A stretch of 9,154 nucleotides of DNA from an uncultured Collinsella sp. (GTDB taxonomy: Bacteria; Actinomycetota; Coriobacteriia; Coriobacteriales; Coriobacteriaceae): the NCBI GenBank assembly GCA_902470895.1, contig CABRID010000079.1:1-9154 (forward strand), in the 5' to 3' direction. Of the stretch, positions 6,751 through 9,154 are shown piece after piece. The notes beneath the pieces were generated by a model that made no database searches, was not told where the DNA came from, and saw only the letters and a list, made by a program, of their open reading frames with translations. The translations under genes were made by a program, and so were the position numbers. Numbering within the stretch: position 1 is the first letter of the stretch; each line of letters starts with the position of its first letter.

Positions 6751-8063
6751 CCCGCATCACCCCGTCCCCGCTCAAGGGCACCGTTCCCGCCATCGCGTCC
6801 AAGTCGATGGCGCACCGCCTGATCATCTGTGCCGCGCTTGCCAACGGCGAGACGCACGTCACCTGCAACACCACCTGCGCCGATATCGAGGCCACGGTGC
6901 GCTGCCTCACGGCGCTCGGCGCCCGCATCGAGACCGTCGAGGACGGCTTCCAAGTCCACCCCACCATGAAGAGCGTTGAATTTGGCCTGCTCAAGGCCCT
7001 TGCCGGCGGCACGCTCGACTGCGGCGAGAGCGGCTCCACGCTGCGCTTTATGCTGCCCGTCGCCTGCGCGCTGGGTGCGGAGGCCACTTTTGTGGGCCAG
7101 GGTCGTCTGGGCGCCCGCCCGCTCTCCCCGCTCTCGGACGAGATCATCGCCGCCGGCTGCGACCTGCAGGGTCTGGGCGGTTTTCCGCTCAAGACGAGCG
7201 GCCGCATGCGCCCGGGCACTTTTGTGCTGCCGGGCAACGTGAGCTCACAGTACATCTCGGGCCTGCTCCTGGCAGCGCCGCTGCTGGCCCAGCCCTCCTG
7301 CGTGCAGGTGACCGGTCTCATCGAAAGCCGCCCCTACATCAACCTGACGATCCAGGCCATGAAGGCCTTCGGCGTCGAAGTCAACGTCGAGCGTATCCCC
7401 GCCAAGGACGGACAGCCCGAGGTCACGAACTTCCGCGTGAGCAGCGGCTCGTACCGCACGCCCGGCAGCGTGGCCGTCGAGGGTGACTGGTCCAACGCCG
7501 CCTTTTGGCTGTGTGCCGGCGCTATCGGCGCCGACCCCATCACCGTGGAGGGCGTATCCCTGAGCTCCGCGCAGGGCGACCGAAACGTGCTCGCCGCGCT
7601 TTCGCGCTTTGGCGCCCGCATCGTGCGCTCCACCAACGCCGCCACCGTGCAGTCCGACAAGCTCGCCGGCTTTGAGATGAGCGCCCACGACATTCCTGAC
7701 CTGGTGCCCGTCATCTCGGCCGTAGCCTCGCTGGCGCAGGGCCGCACCTTTATCCGCGATTGCGCCCGTCTGCGCATCAAGGAATCCGACCGCCTGGTCA
7801 CGACCACCCGCGAGCTCACCGCGCTGGGCGCGCAGGTGCGCATTGCCGGCGACGACCTCATCATCAAGGGCGTCGACGCCTTTACCGGCGGCGAGGTCGA
7901 TTCGCACAACGACCATCGCATCGCCATGATGGCCGCTATCGCCGCGAGCCGCGCCACCGGCGAGGTCGTGATCCACGGCGCCGAGGCCGTCAACAAGTCC
8001 TATCCCGATTTCTTCGACCACTACCGCCTGCTGGGCGGCAAGGTCACACTCGAGGAGGAATAG
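6744..8063 (+). CDS. aroA: 3-phosphoshikimate 1-carboxyvinyltransferase (EPSP synthase)
   Basis: It transfers the enolpyruvyl group of phosphoenolpyruvate to shikimate 3-phosphate, the sixth pathway step. The 439 residues agree with the family. Substrate residues are in place: Lys20-Ser21 and Arg25 (SKSMAHR), VSSQY at 166-170, the catalytic Asp319 in IPDLVP, Lys346-Glu347 in RIKESDR, DHRIAM at 390-395 and Lys418 in KSYPDFF. The phosphoenolpyruvate/glyphosate loop reads GESGSTLRF (94-102) rather than the enterobacterial GNAGTAMRP. The start ATG at 6744 overlaps the end of aroB by 7 nt, with AAGGGAG 10 nt upstream. The frame stays open further upstream to an ATG at 6537, but that stretch is antiparallel-free shadow inside aroB, and MLARITPS aligns with the usual N-terminus. 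Confidence 0.96.
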   Translation: MLARITPSPLKGTVPAIASKSMAHRLIICAALANGETHVTCNTTCADIEATVRCLTALGARIETVEDGFQVHPTMKSVEFGLLKALAGGTLDCGESGSTLRFMLPVACALGAEATFVGQGRLGARPLSPLSDEIIAAGCDLQGLGGFPLKTSGRMRPGTFVLPGNVSSQYISGLLLAAPLLAQPSCVQVTGLIESRPYINLTIQAMKAFGVEVNVERIPAKDGQPEVTNFRVSSGSYRTPGSVAVEGDWSNAAFWLCAGAIGADPITVEGVSLSSAQGDRNVLAALSRFGARIVRSTNAATVQSDKLAGFEMSAHDIPDLVPVISAVASLAQGRTFIRDCARLRIKESDRLVTTTRELTALGAQVRIAGDDLIIKGVDAFTGGEVDSHNDHRIAMMAAIAASRATGEVVIHGAEAVNKSYPDFFDHYRLLGGKVTLEEE

Positions 8064-8064
8064 C

Positions 8065-9108
8065 ATGTCCTCGACCTTTGGCAACGTTTTGCACTTAAGC
8101 ATCTTCGGCCAGTCGCACTCCCCCGCCATCGGCTGCTCCCTCGATGGCATTCCGGCGGGCATCGCTGTTGACCAGGGGCAGCTGCAGGCCTTTTTGGACC
8201 GTCGCGCCCCCGGTCGCGACGAGACCGCGACCAAGCGCCGCGAGGCCGACGCCGCGCATATCATCGCCGGTGTGGTCGATGGACACACCACGGGCGCACC
8301 CATCGCAGCGATTATCGAGAACACCAACACGCGCTCCAAGGACTATTCCGAGCTGCGCCGCAAGCCCCGCCCCGGGCACGCAGACTTTCCGGCGCGCGTG
8401 AAGTACCACAACATGCACGACGTCGCCGGCGGCGGGCACTTCTCCGGCCGCCTAACGGCCCCCCTGTGCATCGCCGGCGGTATTGCGCTGCAGGCACTCG
8501 AAGCCCGTGGCATCAAGGTCATGGCGCACGTCGCGCAGATCGGCGGCATCTCCGACCTGCCGATGGACGACATGGTCTATCGCGAGGCCGACCGAAAGGC
8601 GATCCTAACGAACGATCTTCCTTGCATTGACGCCGCTGCTGCCGGCCGCATGCGCGAGGAGATTCTGGCCGCGCGCGACGAGCTCGACAGCATCGGCGGC
8701 ATCGTGGAGTGTGGCATCTACGGCCTGCCCGCAGGCATCGGCGACCCCATGTTCGACGGCATCGAGAACCGCATCGCGCAGATTGCGTTTGGCATTCCTG
8801 CCGTGAAGGGCGTGGAGTTTGGCATGGGCTTTGCCGTAGCAGCCATGCGCGGCAGCGAGAACAACGACCCGTATCGCATCGATGTCGAGACCGGTGAGAT
8901 TGAAGTCGAGTCCAACAACGCCGGCGGCATCCTGGGCGGCATCTCCACCGGCGCGCCCGTCATGTGGCGCATGGCCGTAAAGCCGACGCCCTCCATTGGC
9001 CGCGAGCAGCAGACCGTAGACATGGACGCCATGGAAAATGCCGAGCTCTCGGTCCACGGCCGTCACGATCCCTGCATCGTCCCCCGAGCCGTCCCCGTGG
9101 CCGAAGCC
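8065..9108 (+). CDS. aroC: Chorismate synthase, 3' end lost to adapter sequence
   Basis: It converts 5-enolpyruvylshikimate 3-phosphate to chorismate using reduced FMN, the last common step. 348 residues are present; family members run to roughly 350-380, so only a short C-terminal piece is missing. Visible motifs are FGQSHSPAIG with catalytic His18, RRKPRPGHAD near 95-104, GGGHFSGRLTAP, GIENRIAQIAFGIPAVKGVEFG, NNAGGILGGISTGAP, and GRHDPCIVPRAVPV near the end. The usual first motif is GESHG, so Gln16 and Ser19 are variants. The start is 1 nt after the aroA stop, with GAGGAGG (8052-8058) spaced 6 nt. From 9108 the frame stays open but encodes adapter, not protein. Base 9108 could belong to either. 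Confidence 0.95.
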
Positions 9109-9154
9109 TGTCTCTTATACACATCTGACGCTGCCGACGATACTCCTTGTGTAG
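9108..9154. other. Nextera/Tn5 sequencing adapter with i5 index (contamination)
   Basis: 9108-9126 is exactly the Tn5 mosaic end CTGTCTCTTATACACATCT. It continues at 9127-9140 with GACGCTGCCGACGA, the rest of the Nextera read-1 transposase adapter in reverse complement. Then come eight bases TACTCCTT (9141-9148), the reverse complement of i5 index AAGGAGTA as I recall the index set. GTGTAG (9149-9154) is the start of the reverse-complemented P5 primer. This is library read-through, not genome and not a transposon. Confidence 0.98.

Noticed and set aside
7245..8339. A 364-codon minus-strand frame opposite aroA and aroC
   Set aside because: Same shadow composition; aroA and aroC on the other strand carry complete family motifs.
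9108..9126. Tn5 mosaic end as evidence of a transposon
   Set aside because: The bases after it are the Nextera primer, index and P5 start, so it comes from library preparation.

Overview
The window looks like the end of a draft contig from a high-GC Gram-positive bacterium. Gene content, protein flavour and strong G/C third-position bias suggest a Coriobacteriia member close to Collinsella. That placement is inferred from recognition of the proteins, not from any search. The last 47 bases (9108-9154) are not genomic: they read as a Nextera/Tn5 sequencing adapter with an i5 index.

Layout. The left part is on the minus strand. A partial double zinc-ribbon protein (485 down to the window edge) lies downstream of a large CtpE-like cation P-type ATPase (3312-589). 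Upstream of that is tRNA-Arg(CCG) (3464-3388) with its own TATAAT promoter and an intrinsic terminator, which sits in the short gap before the ATPase start. The right part is on the plus strand and is a compact aromatic amino acid operon: aroF (type I-beta DAHP synthase with an N-terminal regulatory domain), tyrA, aroB, aroA and aroC. Junctions are 3 nt, 36 nt, a 7 nt overlap and 1 nt. aroC is cut a few codons before its natural end by the adapter.

How the genes work together. AroF makes DAHP from phosphoenolpyruvate and erythrose 4-phosphate, and AroB cyclises it to 3-dehydroquinate. AroA and AroC carry out the last two steps to chorismate. TyrA diverts prephenate to tyrosine. The middle shikimate enzymes (AroD/Q, AroE, AroK) and the chorismate mutase/phenylalanine branch are not in the window. 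Between the divergent tRNA and aroF promoters is a roughly 200-base region. It holds a perfect 9-bp terminator hairpin with a T5 tract directly ahead of aroF, spanned by a 24-codon reading frame whose TGA overlaps the aroF ATG. This is the best candidate for unexplained regulation (a possible attenuator). I found no mobile element, CRISPR array, phage or defence module, and nothing I would call a new multi-gene system.
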